Positions 1 to 6,675 of a stretch of 12,524 nucleotides of DNA are shown piece by piece. A model generated the notes under the pieces. That model saw only the letters and a list, made by a program, of their open reading frames with translations, was not told the DNA's origin and searched no databases. The position numbers were made by a program, and so were the translations under genes. This stretch comes from UBA8437 sp003445035 (lineage in GTDB: Bacteria > Planctomycetota > Planctomycetia > Planctomycetales > Planctomycetaceae). The stretch spans positions 1 to 12,524 of the forward strand of contig CALCHI010000314.1 in the NCBI GenBank assembly GCA_937901285.1, read 5' to 3'. The number at the start of each line of letters is the position of its first letter. Position 1 is the first letter of the stretch.

Positions 1-43
1 ATTCCTGGCCGAAGAGCGTCGCGAGTGGCTGGAGGAGTCGTGA
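1..43 (+). CDS. 3' end of an upstream gene (partial, unidentified)
   Basis: Reading from base 2, thirteen sense codons (FLAEERREWLEES) run to a TGA at 41-43. The composition, rich in Glu and Arg with a charged helical look, is typical of a real soluble C-terminus. The other two frames give less protein-like sequence. Nothing about function can be said from 13 residues. The next gene begins 184 bp downstream. Confidence 0.5.
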   Translation, partial: FLAEERREWLEES

Positions 44-71
44 TTCGGATCGCCCGCTCTGCAGCGTGGCG

Positions 72-89
72 GGTTGTGACGGTTGTGAC
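72..89 (+). repeat. Tandem direct repeat of a 9-mer, two copies
   Basis: GGTTGTGAC occurs twice back to back (72-80 and 81-89) with no mismatch. Each copy carries a TTGTGA hexamer resembling a -35 element, but no -10 box follows at 16-18 bp. A 9-bp period is close to one helical turn, so paired binding of a regulator is possible. It could also be a chance duplication. Confidence 0.5.
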
Positions 90-184
90 GAATGCACGGG
101 CCCGGTTCGGGTGGCCTTCGGTATCGGCTGTTCGGACTGAATAACCCTGCAAGCGGCCTCTGGTGAGTCCGAAACCTTTTGAAG

Positions 185-202
185 GGACGTTCTGGAACGT
201 CC
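185..202. promoter_or_regulatory. Perfect 18-bp palindrome upstream of the porin-like gene
   Basis: GGACGTTC-TG-GAACGTCC is a perfect inverted repeat with 8-bp arms and a 2-bp centre. It lies 10 bp before the Shine-Dalgarno sequence and 25 bp before the ATG at 228. As DNA it looks like an operator for a dimeric regulator. As RNA it could fold into a 7-bp stem closed by a CUGG tetraloop in the 5' leader. No T run follows and it sits inside the leader, so a terminator is unlikely. Confidence 0.5.
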
Positions 203-212
203 TGGAGAATCG

Positions 213-220
213 GGAAGGAG
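213..220 (+). promoter_or_regulatory. Strong Shine-Dalgarno site of the porin-like gene
   Basis: GGAAGGAG lies 7 nt before the ATG at 228. It is among the strongest ribosome binding sites in the window and fixes this start. Confidence 0.8.
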
Positions 221-227
221 CCCGGAG

Positions 228-1349
228 ATGCGTGGGTGGTTGCTGCAGGGGCTGGCGGTGCTGGTGCTGGCTTGTGGTGGCGTTCGGGCCGGAGAGTGGT
301 TGCCCGGATTCGACGGCCTGGCCGCGGCTGACGAGCACCGGAAATTCTCGTTGCTGGGCCTGGAACTGTCCGGCTGGACCGAGGTCTCGATGACCGCCGG
401 AACAGCCGGCGGCGATCACCGTCCGATGGGCTTCAATTTCCTGTCCAACGAGTTCCTGCTTCAGCAGAACTGGCTGCGGGTGCAGCGGGAGTTCGACGAG
501 GGCACCCGGTTGCATTCCGACTGGATTCTTCCCGGTGCCGACTACCAGTTCACCCGTGCGGTCGGTCTCTTCGAAGGCCAGGATTCCCGTCACGGCATCG
601 ATCCGGTGCAGTTCTTCGTCTCGCGTGAGATCGACGGCGTGGGCCAGGGGCTGGAACTGACCCTGGGGAGGTTCTTCGCCCCGTTCGGAGTCGAGAGTAT
701 TGCCGGCCCCGACAATACTCTGGTCTCCCATTCCTACAGCTTCATCTACAACCCGTTCACCCAGACCGGTGGCCTGGCCAAGCTGGCTGTCAACGACAGC
801 CTGTCGTTGCGTGGCGGCGTGGTGATCGGCAGCGACCTGTTCATCCACGACGCCAATTCACCGACGTTTCTTGCCGGGTTTCACTGGACCGACGATGACG
901 GTTCGACCACGGTCGATTTTCTGGCGATCACCGGGAACGGACGGTTCGACGTCGAACACGGAGTCCACAATCCCTGCATGTTCGACCTGGTCGCCACCCG
1001 CCAGCTTTCCGAGACCGTCACGGTGACACTTGAGGGTCTCGGGGGTTATGAGAGAGGCTTTCCCGGAGCCGGGACCGCCCACTGGTTCTCGGGTGTGGGC
1101 TACATCGACTGGGACCTCCGCGAGGATCTTGACGCGGCAATCCGGCTCGAGCTGTTCAACGACGAGCACGGCAACCGCACGGGTTCTCCGGGCCTGTACA
1201 CCGGCGTGGCCGGCGGTCTGGCCTGGCGGTGGGGCGAGCGGCTGGTGGTGCGTCCGGAATTGCGGCTCGACCACAATTCCGAGTCCCGGCCATTTGACGG
1301 TGACCGGATGCTGTTCACGGCCACGTTGGATGTGATCGTCGGCTGGTAG
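228..1349 (+). CDS. Secreted beta-barrel porin, BBP2/OmpL-like family
   Basis: A 373-residue protein likely to form an outer-membrane beta-barrel that passes small solutes. Residues 1-21 form a Sec signal peptide (Arg at 2, hydrophobic core LLQGLAVLVLA, cleavage likely after VRA). The rest is rich in alternating polar/hydrophobic strands with Gly, Tyr, Phe and Asp turns, and it ends in a strand closing with Trp (DVIVGW), as barrel proteins often end in an aromatic residue. The region around residues 150-187 (RFFAPFGVES, then SHSYSFIYNPFTQTGGL) matches my recollection of the putative beta-barrel porin-2 (BBP2) pattern, common in Planctomycetes. The length is close to that family. The start is fixed by a strong Shine-Dalgarno sequence 7 nt upstream. 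The Cys in the leader does not fit a lipobox. The substrate is unknown. The upstream palindrome suggests specific regulation. Fold assignment is fairly sure; transport role is inferred. Confidence 0.8.
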   Translation: MRGWLLQGLAVLVLACGGVRAGEWLPGFDGLAAADEHRKFSLLGLELSGWTEVSMTAGTAGGDHRPMGFNFLSNEFLLQQNWLRVQREFDEGTRLHSDWILPGADYQFTRAVGLFEGQDSRHGIDPVQFFVSREIDGVGQGLELTLGRFFAPFGVESIAGPDNTLVSHSYSFIYNPFTQTGGLAKLAVNDSLSLRGGVVIGSDLFIHDANSPTFLAGFHWTDDDGSTTVDFLAITGNGRFDVEHGVHNPCMFDLVATRQLSETVTVTLEGLGGYERGFPGAGTAHWFSGVGYIDWDLREDLDAAIRLELFNDEHGNRTGSPGLYTGVAGGLAWRWGERLVVRPELRLDHNSESRPFDGDRMLFTATLDVIVGW

Positions 1350-1396
1350 CCGATTGTCGGCCGCCTCGGACCGGCGCGAGTCACCCCGGCGTCGGC

Positions 1397-1402
1397 TAGA
1401 AT
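1397..1402 (+). promoter_or_regulatory. Candidate -10 box (TAGAAT) for the esterase gene
   Basis: TAGAAT differs from the TATAAT consensus at one base and stands out in a GC-rich gap. It lies 47 nt before the chosen ATG at 1450. No good -35 hexamer lies 16-18 bp upstream (the sequence there is GC-rich). The same hexamer precedes the operon at 3095, which modestly supports both. Confidence 0.4.
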
Positions 1403-1449
1403 CGACCAGCGTGATTCAGCAGCGTCGTCGCATTCCGGGTTTTTTTGTC

Positions 1450-2436
1450 ATGTTGTTCGGCCGCACCGGTTCGTCGCTTTCCCGCATCCTGCTGGTTGGG
1501 CTGGCCTGGTCGGTACAGCTTGCTTCGAGTGGATTGGCGGTTGCGGCCGAGAAGACCGTCCGCGTGTTCATCCTGGCCGGCCAGTCGAACATGGAGGGTG
1601 CCGGACAGATTCGGATCAACCCGAAGAAGGAGAACAAGGGGGCCGGGTCGCTGGAATTTCTGGTCCGGTCTCCTCGGACCGCCAAGCGGCTTGCTCATAC
1701 CGTCGACAAGGATGGCGGCTGGGTGGTGCGTGACGATGTCTGGATCTGGTACCTCGGACGTCACGGTGGCCTGACAGCCGGTTACGGTGCCCGCAAGACG
1801 ACGATCGGACCGGAATTCCAGTTCGGGCACGCCGTCGGCCGTCACTTCCGCGAGCCGGTGTTGATCATCAAGACCGCCTGGGGTGGCAAGAGCCTGGCCA
1901 GGGATTTCCGTCCACCGGGTGCCGGGGGTGAGGTGGGGCCCTTTTACAAGAAGATGATCGCACATGTCCGTGAGGTGCTGACCGGAAAGGACGATCTGTT
2001 TCCCGCGTTGAAGGATCACCGTGCGGTGCTGTCGGGTTTCGGCTGGCACCAGGGATGGAACGACGGACTGAAGATGCCGTGGGTCAGGGAGTACGAACAG
2101 AACATGGTTCACCTGATCGCCGACCTGCGTCGCGATCTCAAGGCACCGGGACTTCCGGTGGTGATCGCCAACAGTGGCTTTGGCGGAATCGGGCAGAAGG
2201 TGGATCGTCGCGTCAAGCTGGTCCAGGCCCAGGCGGCCGTTGCTCTCCGGCCCGGGTTGAAAGCCACTGTCACGACCTTCGACACGCGGCCGTTCTTTCG
2301 GCCGGCCGAGCAGTCTCCGTCTCGGCAGGGGTACCACTGGAACGGCAACGCCGAGACCTATTTTCTGATCGGTGACGCGATGGCCAGGGAGATGGTCAAG
2401 CTGGTGGCGTCTCGTCCAGAGCCTCGCCGCCGGTGA
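1450..2436 (+). CDS. Secreted SASA-domain (SGNH-type) carbohydrate acetylesterase
   Basis: A 328-residue predicted periplasmic or extracellular esterase of the SASA family (sialate O-acetylesterase/CE6-like), which removes O-acetyl groups from sugars or plant-type polysaccharides. Residues 1-33 are a signal peptide (basic Arg, core ILLVGLAWSVQLASSGLAV, cleavage likely after VAA). The nucleophile motif AGQSNM places Ser46. The central block GWHQGWND (residues 198-205) is the planctomycete-type oxyanion/Asn region. The YHWNG motif supplies the likely catalytic His at about 296, in the usual family context YHWNGNAETYFLIG. I chose the ATG at 1450 because the signal peptide follows at once. The frame is open further upstream (GTG at 1411, TTG at 1354), but no start has a Shine-Dalgarno sequence. 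Seven T residues (1440-1446) lie just before this ATG. The last 41 bp overlap the opposing acetyltransferase gene. True substrate is unknown; sialate is unlikely in this lineage. Confidence 0.85.
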   Translation: MLFGRTGSSLSRILLVGLAWSVQLASSGLAVAAEKTVRVFILAGQSNMEGAGQIRINPKKENKGAGSLEFLVRSPRTAKRLAHTVDKDGGWVVRDDVWIWYLGRHGGLTAGYGARKTTIGPEFQFGHAVGRHFREPVLIIKTAWGGKSLARDFRPPGAGGEVGPFYKKMIAHVREVLTGKDDLFPALKDHRAVLSGFGWHQGWNDGLKMPWVREYEQNMVHLIADLRRDLKAPGLPVVIANSGFGGIGQKVDRRVKLVQAQAAVALRPGLKATVTTFDTRPFFRPAEQSPSRQGYHWNGNAETYFLIGDAMAREMVKLVASRPEPRRR

Positions 2437-2980
2437 AGACGACCGGGATCAGCCGCGGGTTGGGTGGTCCGACGGTTTCCTCCACCAGCCGAAACCCTCT
2501 CGCCTCGTAGTTGGGTCTCGCGTGCGGGTGGTCGTGGTTGCAGGTTCGCAGCCAAACGCGGTTGGCTCCCATCTCCCACGCTCGGGCCACGGTTCGGGTC
2601 AGCAGCACTGATCCCAGTCCGTGTCCGATGAACTGGGGCAGCAGGCCGAAGCAGACGACCCGCACGCTGCCGTCGTCCTGCGCTTCGAGTTCGGCGTAGC
2701 CGACCGGCGTGCCCTCCAGGTACCCGACCCAGGTCTCGAACGTCGGTTTGTCGATCAACTCGTTCCACTTCGCCTGGTCCCAGTCGCCCCGCCCTCCCCA
2801 GCGATGTTGTTCTCCAACCGCCTGGAACAGGAACCAGTTGAATGCGGCGCAGGGGGGATCGACGGGCCGGAAGCTCAGGTTTTCGGTCGTTTTTCTTCCC
2901 GGCTCAACCGGTTGGAACGCGTCACGATCGGCGAGCGACAGTTCCCAGGTGATCTTCTGCTGTTGGTCGTCTGTCATCAT
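2396..2980 (-). CDS. GNAT family N-acetyltransferase
   Basis: A cytoplasmic 194-residue acetyl-CoA-dependent transferase of the GNAT superfamily; the acceptor is unknown. The acetyl-CoA binding loop (motif A) is LLPQFIGHGLG, fitting Q/R-x-x-G-x-G/A with Gln116, Gly119 and Gly121. It is followed by helix LLTRTVARAWEMGA and motif-B-type sequence RVWLRTCNHDHP and PNYEARGF (about 141-163), where Tyr158 could be the usual general acid. The N-terminal third contains a Trp-rich segment (HRWGGRGDWDQAKWNEL, about 60-75) typical of one GNAT subfamily. The start is one of two adjacent ATG codons (2978-2980, 2975-2977), with no clear Shine-Dalgarno sequence. The frame stays open to 3124, but that part is Cys/Pro-rich, overlaps the next gene and looks non-coding. 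No signal peptide, unlike all its neighbours. It is divergent from the large operon and convergent, with a 41-bp overlap, with the esterase gene. Confidence 0.85.
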   Translation of the reverse strand: MMTDDQQQKITWELSLADRDAFQPVEPGRKTTENLSFRPVDPPCAAFNWFLFQAVGEQHRWGGRGDWDQAKWNELIDKPTFETWVGYLEGTPVGYAELEAQDDGSVRVVCFGLLPQFIGHGLGSVLLTRTVARAWEMGANRVWLRTCNHDHPHARPNYEARGFRLVEETVGPPNPRLIPVVFTGGEALDETPPA

Positions 2981-3034
2981 CAGGGCTCGGGCGGGGACAA
3001 TGTGGAGATCTCGGCAGACCCAGCATCGACAGGG

Positions 3035-3043
3035 TGTTAGAAT
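3035..3043 (+). promoter_or_regulatory. Extended -10 promoter for the DUF1501/DUF1549/DUF1553 operon
   Basis: TGTTAGAAT fits the extended -10 pattern TGn-TATAAT with one mismatch (TAGAAT at 3038-3043). It lies 51 nt before the ATG at 3095, predicting a leader of about 43-45 nt. A -35 box at the right distance is not recognisable (CAGACC at 3015-3020), which is tolerated at extended -10 promoters. As it is the only good candidate in the 114-bp divergent gap, it probably drives the whole operon. Confidence 0.5.
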
Positions 3044-3082
3044 ACAGGCTCGTACCACAGGGGGCGCTTGGGAAGCTCCACC

Positions 3083-3089
3083 GGAAGGA
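3083..3089 (+). promoter_or_regulatory. Shine-Dalgarno site that decides the first operon start
   Basis: GGAAGGA ends 5 nt before the ATG at 3095. It favours this ATG over the in-frame TTG at 3068, which has no such site. Confidence 0.7.
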
Positions 3090-3094
3090 CCGTG

Positions 3095-4633
3095 ATGTTT
3101 CGCATTCTGGGCAACCGACGACAACTCTGCGACGGGTTATCACGCCGTGACTGGCTGCATGTTGGTGGGCTGGGATTCCTGGGAATGGGAATGGCCGACG
3201 TGCTGCGGCTGCAGGATGTTTCCTCGCAGTCGGCTCACGGGGCTCCGGCCTCCGGTGACCGCAGTTCCCTGGACTCGACGTTCGGCCGAGCCAAGCGGTG
3301 CATTCTGTTGTTGCCCTACGGGTCACCGCCTCAGCACGAAACCTTCGACCCCAAGCCGGGGGCTCCCGAGGAGATCCAGGGCGAGTTGAAGGCGATCCCG
3401 ACGTCGGTGCCGGGATACCAGGTTGGCGAGTACCTGCCGAAGATCTCTCGAGTGGCCGATCGCCTGACGGTGATCCGGTCGATGACTCATCCCTTTCCGG
3501 TGCACTGCACCGCCTACGTCACCAGCGGCATCCCCGATTACTCGCCGGCGCTCGAGTCGCGGCCCCGTGACCCCAAGCTCTGGCCCTACATCGGTTCGGT
3601 GGTCGATTACGTGACCAGTCGTCGCGAGTCAGGTGCGTTGCCCCGGGTGCCGCGGAACATGGCCCTGCCCTGGAAGATGAACTCGCGTGGCGGACCCAAG
3701 TCCGCGGCCGTCCAGGCCGGTCCCTACGCCGCGTTTCTCGGACCCGCCTACGACCCGGTGTTGACCGACTTCGACGGAGAAGGCAGTCGCAAGTCGATCA
3801 AGATCAGTCCCGCCGGGGGCAAGAAACACGAGGTCTACGATCCCTACGCCGGGATGAAACCGGATGGTCGATTCACCCTGGCTGGTGCCAAGCGTCGTGA
3901 CAGCGTGACGCTGGAACGTCAGAACCGTCGCAACAGCCTGCTGAGCCGTTTCGGGCAGGCGAGGCGACAACTGGATCGCAACGCCGAGTCGCAGAGCTTC
4001 GACCGTTACCAGCAGTTGGCGCTCTCGCTGCTCTCGACCACCCATGTTCACCAGGCGCTGGACATTCACCAGGAATCCGACGCGATGCGGAACGGCTACG
4101 GCATGAACCTGTTCGGCCAGTCGTGCCTGGCCGCGCGGAGGTTGGTCGAGGCCGGCAGCCGGTTCGTGACCGTGTTCTGGGACGAGTACGCGTTCCTGAA
4201 CACCGACTGGGACACACACTGGAATCACTTCTACCGGCTCAAGGACCGACTGCTGCCCGGTTTCGACCAGGGTTTCTCGAAGCTGATCCTGGATCTCGAA
4301 GACCGTGGCCTGCTCGACGACACGCTGGTGGTCTGGATGAGCGAGCATGGGCGGACGCCGAAGTTCAACAAGAACGCCGGACGTGACCACTGGTCGCGGG
4401 TCTACTCGATCGCGATGGCCGGGGCGGGGGTCGGCCGAGGCAACATCATCGGCGAGAGCGACCGGTTGGCCGGCGACGTGAAGTCGCACCCGGTTTCTCC
4501 CAAGGACATCCTGGCCACGATCCTGCACCTGATGGGGATCGACGCGCACACCACGATTCCCGATCGCCAGGACCGGCCGGTGCCGGTTGCCGGCACCGGT
4601 GTACTTCGCCCCGAGATCTTCCGGGGAGCCTGA
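3095..4633 (+). CDS. DUF1501 family protein A (GSPPQHETFD subtype), Tat-type leader
   Basis: A 512-residue exported protein of the DUF1501 family, which has an alkaline-phosphatase/sulfatase-like fold by family knowledge; no enzymatic role is firmly established. The leader has a twin-arginine motif SRRDWL (residues 16-21) followed by the hydrophobic stretch VGGLGFLGMGMADV, pointing to Tat export. The first conserved block is LLPYGSPPQHETFDPKP, with His81 and Asp85. The C-terminal block HGRTPKFNKNAGRDHW (418-433) is the most conserved DUF1501 signature, with His418, Asp431 and His432 as candidate metal ligands or catalytic residues. The chain ends with the usual subtype sequence on a Pro/Asp-rich tail (GIDAHTTIPDRQDRPVP). 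It is the first gene of the operon, with a strong Shine-Dalgarno sequence, and its stop is 2 nt before the next ATG. The family is certain. Function is unknown, and hydrolysis of a sulfate or phosphate ester is only a possibility. Confidence 0.9.
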   Translation: MFRILGNRRQLCDGLSRRDWLHVGGLGFLGMGMADVLRLQDVSSQSAHGAPASGDRSSLDSTFGRAKRCILLLPYGSPPQHETFDPKPGAPEEIQGELKAIPTSVPGYQVGEYLPKISRVADRLTVIRSMTHPFPVHCTAYVTSGIPDYSPALESRPRDPKLWPYIGSVVDYVTSRRESGALPRVPRNMALPWKMNSRGGPKSAAVQAGPYAAFLGPAYDPVLTDFDGEGSRKSIKISPAGGKKHEVYDPYAGMKPDGRFTLAGAKRRDSVTLERQNRRNSLLSRFGQARRQLDRNAESQSFDRYQQLALSLLSTTHVHQALDIHQESDAMRNGYGMNLFGQSCLAARRLVEAGSRFVTVFWDEYAFLNTDWDTHWNHFYRLKDRLLPGFDQGFSKLILDLEDRGLLDDTLVVWMSEHGRTPKFNKNAGRDHWSRVYSIAMAGAGVGRGNIIGESDRLAGDVKSHPVSPKDILATILHLMGIDAHTTIPDRQDRPVPVAGTGVLRPEIFRGA

Positions 4634-4635
4634 GG

Positions 4636-6675
4636 ATGAACGGTCGTCGGGGCGCCATCCTGCCGTGGAGGGTCGTGCTGTTGCTGGTCGCAACGGCATC
4701 GCCGGCGACGGCCCAGAGTTCGGCGGTCCTGATCCACGACATCTCACCCGGTGGGCTGGTACCCGGGACGGTCACCCGTTTGACCGTCAAGGGGGCGGCC
4801 CTGGAAACGGCTCGTTCGCTCTGGACCAGCATTCCGGCAACCGTCAAGCGGGTGGCCGGCCCCGGTGATGGAGCCGGCCAGGCGACTTTCGACGTCACCC
4901 TTCCGGCGACCAGTGTCGGCCGCGCCGCGATCCGGGTGGTCGCCGACGCCGGCCTCTCCAATGTCCGGCTCGTGTTGCTCGACGCCCTGCCCGGCCTGGA
5001 CGAATCGCGAGTCGGCGACGACGGGGTGGTCTCGCGGGCCACCGCGGTTGACGGGACCCTCGAGGCGGCCTCGACTGACCGCTTTTCGATCCGGCTGAAG
5101 AAAGGCCAGCGGCTGACCGTCGACGCCTGGGCCCGACGGTTGGGATCGTCGTTGGATCCGGTGATCCGATTGGTCGGTCCCGATGGCGGTTCGCTGGGTT
5201 CGGCCGATGATTCACCCGGACTCGCCGGAGACGCGCTGGTCTCGACCGTTGCCCCGGCAACCGGTCTCTACACGGTTGCCATCACCGATGTCAGCCGTCG
5301 TGGAGGGGCCAAGTTCTTTTATCGCCTGAGGCTGGGTCACTTCGAACCGGTGGCGATGGCGTTCCCCTTCCGGGTCAGGACCGGTCGAGTCAGCCAGCTG
5401 CAACTGCTGGGACCCCGGGTGTCTCAGGCACTGTCGCTGGCAGCATCGACACCGGTGGGAATGACCTGGGTCGGTGGGCCGGCCGGTTCCGGTGGGGGCC
5501 GGTCGCTTCTGCCCGTACAGGTGGTGGCCGGCGATGTGCTGGTTGAACACGAACCCAACGGGAGCCGGCAGCAGGCCATGACACTGACGGTGGGTGGACG
5601 GGTCAGCGGGCGGTTCGGAGAACCCGGCGACCGGGACTGGTATCGCGTCTCGTTGAAAAAGGGCCGCAAGCTACAGGTCGTCGGCAATACCGCATCGATC
5701 GGTGCCGCCGGCCGTTTGTACATGAGACTGGTGGACGCCGAAGGGCGGACAATGGTCGAAGTGCCACCGTCGGTCTCGACTCGTACGATGCTCGAGCACA
5801 CCACCGGTTCGGACCGGGAGGCCTGGCTGGTTGTCGAGGAATTGCAGCGCCGGGGAGGACCGTCGTTTGGTTATCAACTCGAGTGCCGGTTCGCCGAACG
5901 CGGGTTCAGTTTGTCAGCTGCCAGCGAGCGACTGCACGCGAAGCCGGGCGGCAAGGTGACTCTGAAAGTGACCGCCACGAGACGGGACTTCAAGGGGGCG
6001 ATCAGGCTGGGTGTCGAAGGCCTGGGACCCGATGTCGAGCTGGCTGGACAGGCGATCCCGTCCGGGAAGAACGAAACCACGATGACGATCACGCTCCCCG
6101 GGGGACGGAAGTCCGGCGATTTGATCGGCTTGAAGATCATCGGAGAGGGGTTGCTCGAGCCCCCGGCTGAAGGAGTGGCCGTGGTCGAACGATCGTCGCT
6201 CGAATACAACCGGGGGGACCTGGGCAAGTACGAGGGATTCATCAGTGACAAGAAGGGCGGGTTGAATTACGCCGAATACGATGTCGAATTGCCCGAGGCG
6301 GGCGAGTACCTGGTGCTGCTGAAGTATGCCGCGATGACGGCCCGCGTGGCTGCGATGAAGCTCAACGGACAGACCGTCAACAGTGGCATCATGAGCAAGA
6401 CCACTGGAAGCTGGGATCCGAAAACGGCGCAATGGTTCAACGAGGGACTGGTGAAGTTCCCCCAGGGCAAGAGCGTTCTGCGTCTCGAGAAGAACGGTGT
6501 GTTCTCTCACCTGACGACCATTCGCATCGCCCGGCAGGCGCCCAGGAAAAAGGCTCCCGTCAAATCGATTCGGGCTTCGGTGAGTGTGCTGAATGCCCTG
6601 CGGAGCGGCCTGGGAGGTATGACGTTTGTGCCGCAGGAACTGGATGGCACGTTGTTTCTCAGCGTGGGCAAATGA
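4636..6675 (+). CDS. Secreted PPC-domain protein with C-terminal carbohydrate-binding-like domain
   Basis: A 679-residue exported, all-beta, non-enzymatic-looking protein. Residues 1-26 are a signal peptide (WRVVLLLVATASPATA, then QS). An Ig/IPT-like segment follows (about 30-115; ISPGGLVPGTVTRLTV). There are two pre-peptidase C-terminal (PPC)-type domains: about 135-232, and about 301-418, the latter with the typical VEHEPNG entry and FGEPGDRDWYRVSLKKGRKL core. Next comes a beta-sandwich of about 420-515 resembling Ig/NPCBM-type repeats. A CBM6/CBM35-like module (about 523-632; YAEYDVELPEAGEYLVLLKY and an FPQGKSVLRLEKNG strand) comes last before a basic tail. I see no catalytic motif. It probably binds a polymer or scaffolds the DUF1501/DUF1549 proteins; that is inference. 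The ATG lies 2 nt after the previous stop and its own stop overlaps the next start (ATGA), so translation is likely coupled. Domain edges are approximate. Confidence 0.82.
   Translation: MNGRRGAILPWRVVLLLVATASPATAQSSAVLIHDISPGGLVPGTVTRLTVKGAALETARSLWTSIPATVKRVAGPGDGAGQATFDVTLPATSVGRAAIRVVADAGLSNVRLVLLDALPGLDESRVGDDGVVSRATAVDGTLEAASTDRFSIRLKKGQRLTVDAWARRLGSSLDPVIRLVGPDGGSLGSADDSPGLAGDALVSTVAPATGLYTVAITDVSRRGGAKFFYRLRLGHFEPVAMAFPFRVRTGRVSQLQLLGPRVSQALSLAASTPVGMTWVGGPAGSGGGRSLLPVQVVAGDVLVEHEPNGSRQQAMTLTVGGRVSGRFGEPGDRDWYRVSLKKGRKLQVVGNTASIGAAGRLYMRLVDAEGRTMVEVPPSVSTRTMLEHTTGSDREAWLVVEELQRRGGPSFGYQLECRFAERGFSLSAASERLHAKPGGKVTLKVTATRRDFKGAIRLGVEGLGPDVELAGQAIPSGKNETTMTITLPGGRKSGDLIGLKIIGEGLLEPPAEGVAVVERSSLEYNRGDLGKYEGFISDKKGGLNYAEYDVELPEAGEYLVLLKYAAMTARVAAMKLNGQTVNSGIMSKTTGSWDPKTAQWFNEGLVKFPQGKSVLRLEKNGVFSHLTTIRIARQAPRKKAPVKSIRASVSVLNALRSGLGGMTFVPQELDGTLFLSVGK

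Larger units (their letters stand above)
44..227 (+). other. Intergenic leader region of the porin-like gene
   Basis: This stretch has no convincing coding content. It contains a tandem 9-mer (72-89), an 18-bp perfect palindrome (185-202) and a strong Shine-Dalgarno sequence (213-220). I see no clear -35/-10 pair. The AT-richest part is around 138-145 (TGAATAAC), but it matches a sigma-70 -10 box poorly. I also see no GC hairpin followed by a T run that would terminate the upstream gene. Confidence 0.6.

Noticed and set aside
238..246. Lipoprotein signal at the Cys of the porin leader (LACG)
   Set aside because: Position -2 is Leu (V-L-A-C), which does not fit the lipobox, and a normal Sec cleavage site (VRA) follows.
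1440..1446. T7 run as an intrinsic terminator of the porin gene
   Set aside because: No stable GC stem lies immediately upstream, and the run lies directly before the esterase ATG.
3063..3079. Imperfect hairpin in the operon leader (GGCGCTT-GGG-AAGCTCC)
   Set aside because: One mismatch in a 7-bp arm and a 3-nt loop; weak in a GC-rich leader and with no T run, so neither a terminator nor a clear regulator.
3068..3094. TTG start nine codons before ATG 3095
   Set aside because: There is no Shine-Dalgarno sequence for TTG, while GGAAGGA is 5 nt before ATG 3095.
2981..3124. Upstream extension of the acetyltransferase frame on the minus strand to 3124
   Set aside because: The extra 48 residues are Cys/Pro-rich, unlike a GNAT N-terminus, and would overlap the well-supported start of DUF1501-A.
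3629..4747. 372-codon minus-strand open frame
   Set aside because: Antisense to DUF1501-A, whose conserved motifs show which strand is coding.
6432..6671. Extension of the Ig-DUF1549-DUF1553 frame upstream of 6672
   Set aside because: It lies wholly within the PPC gene in another frame, and the natural signal peptide starts at 6672 with an ATGA overlap.
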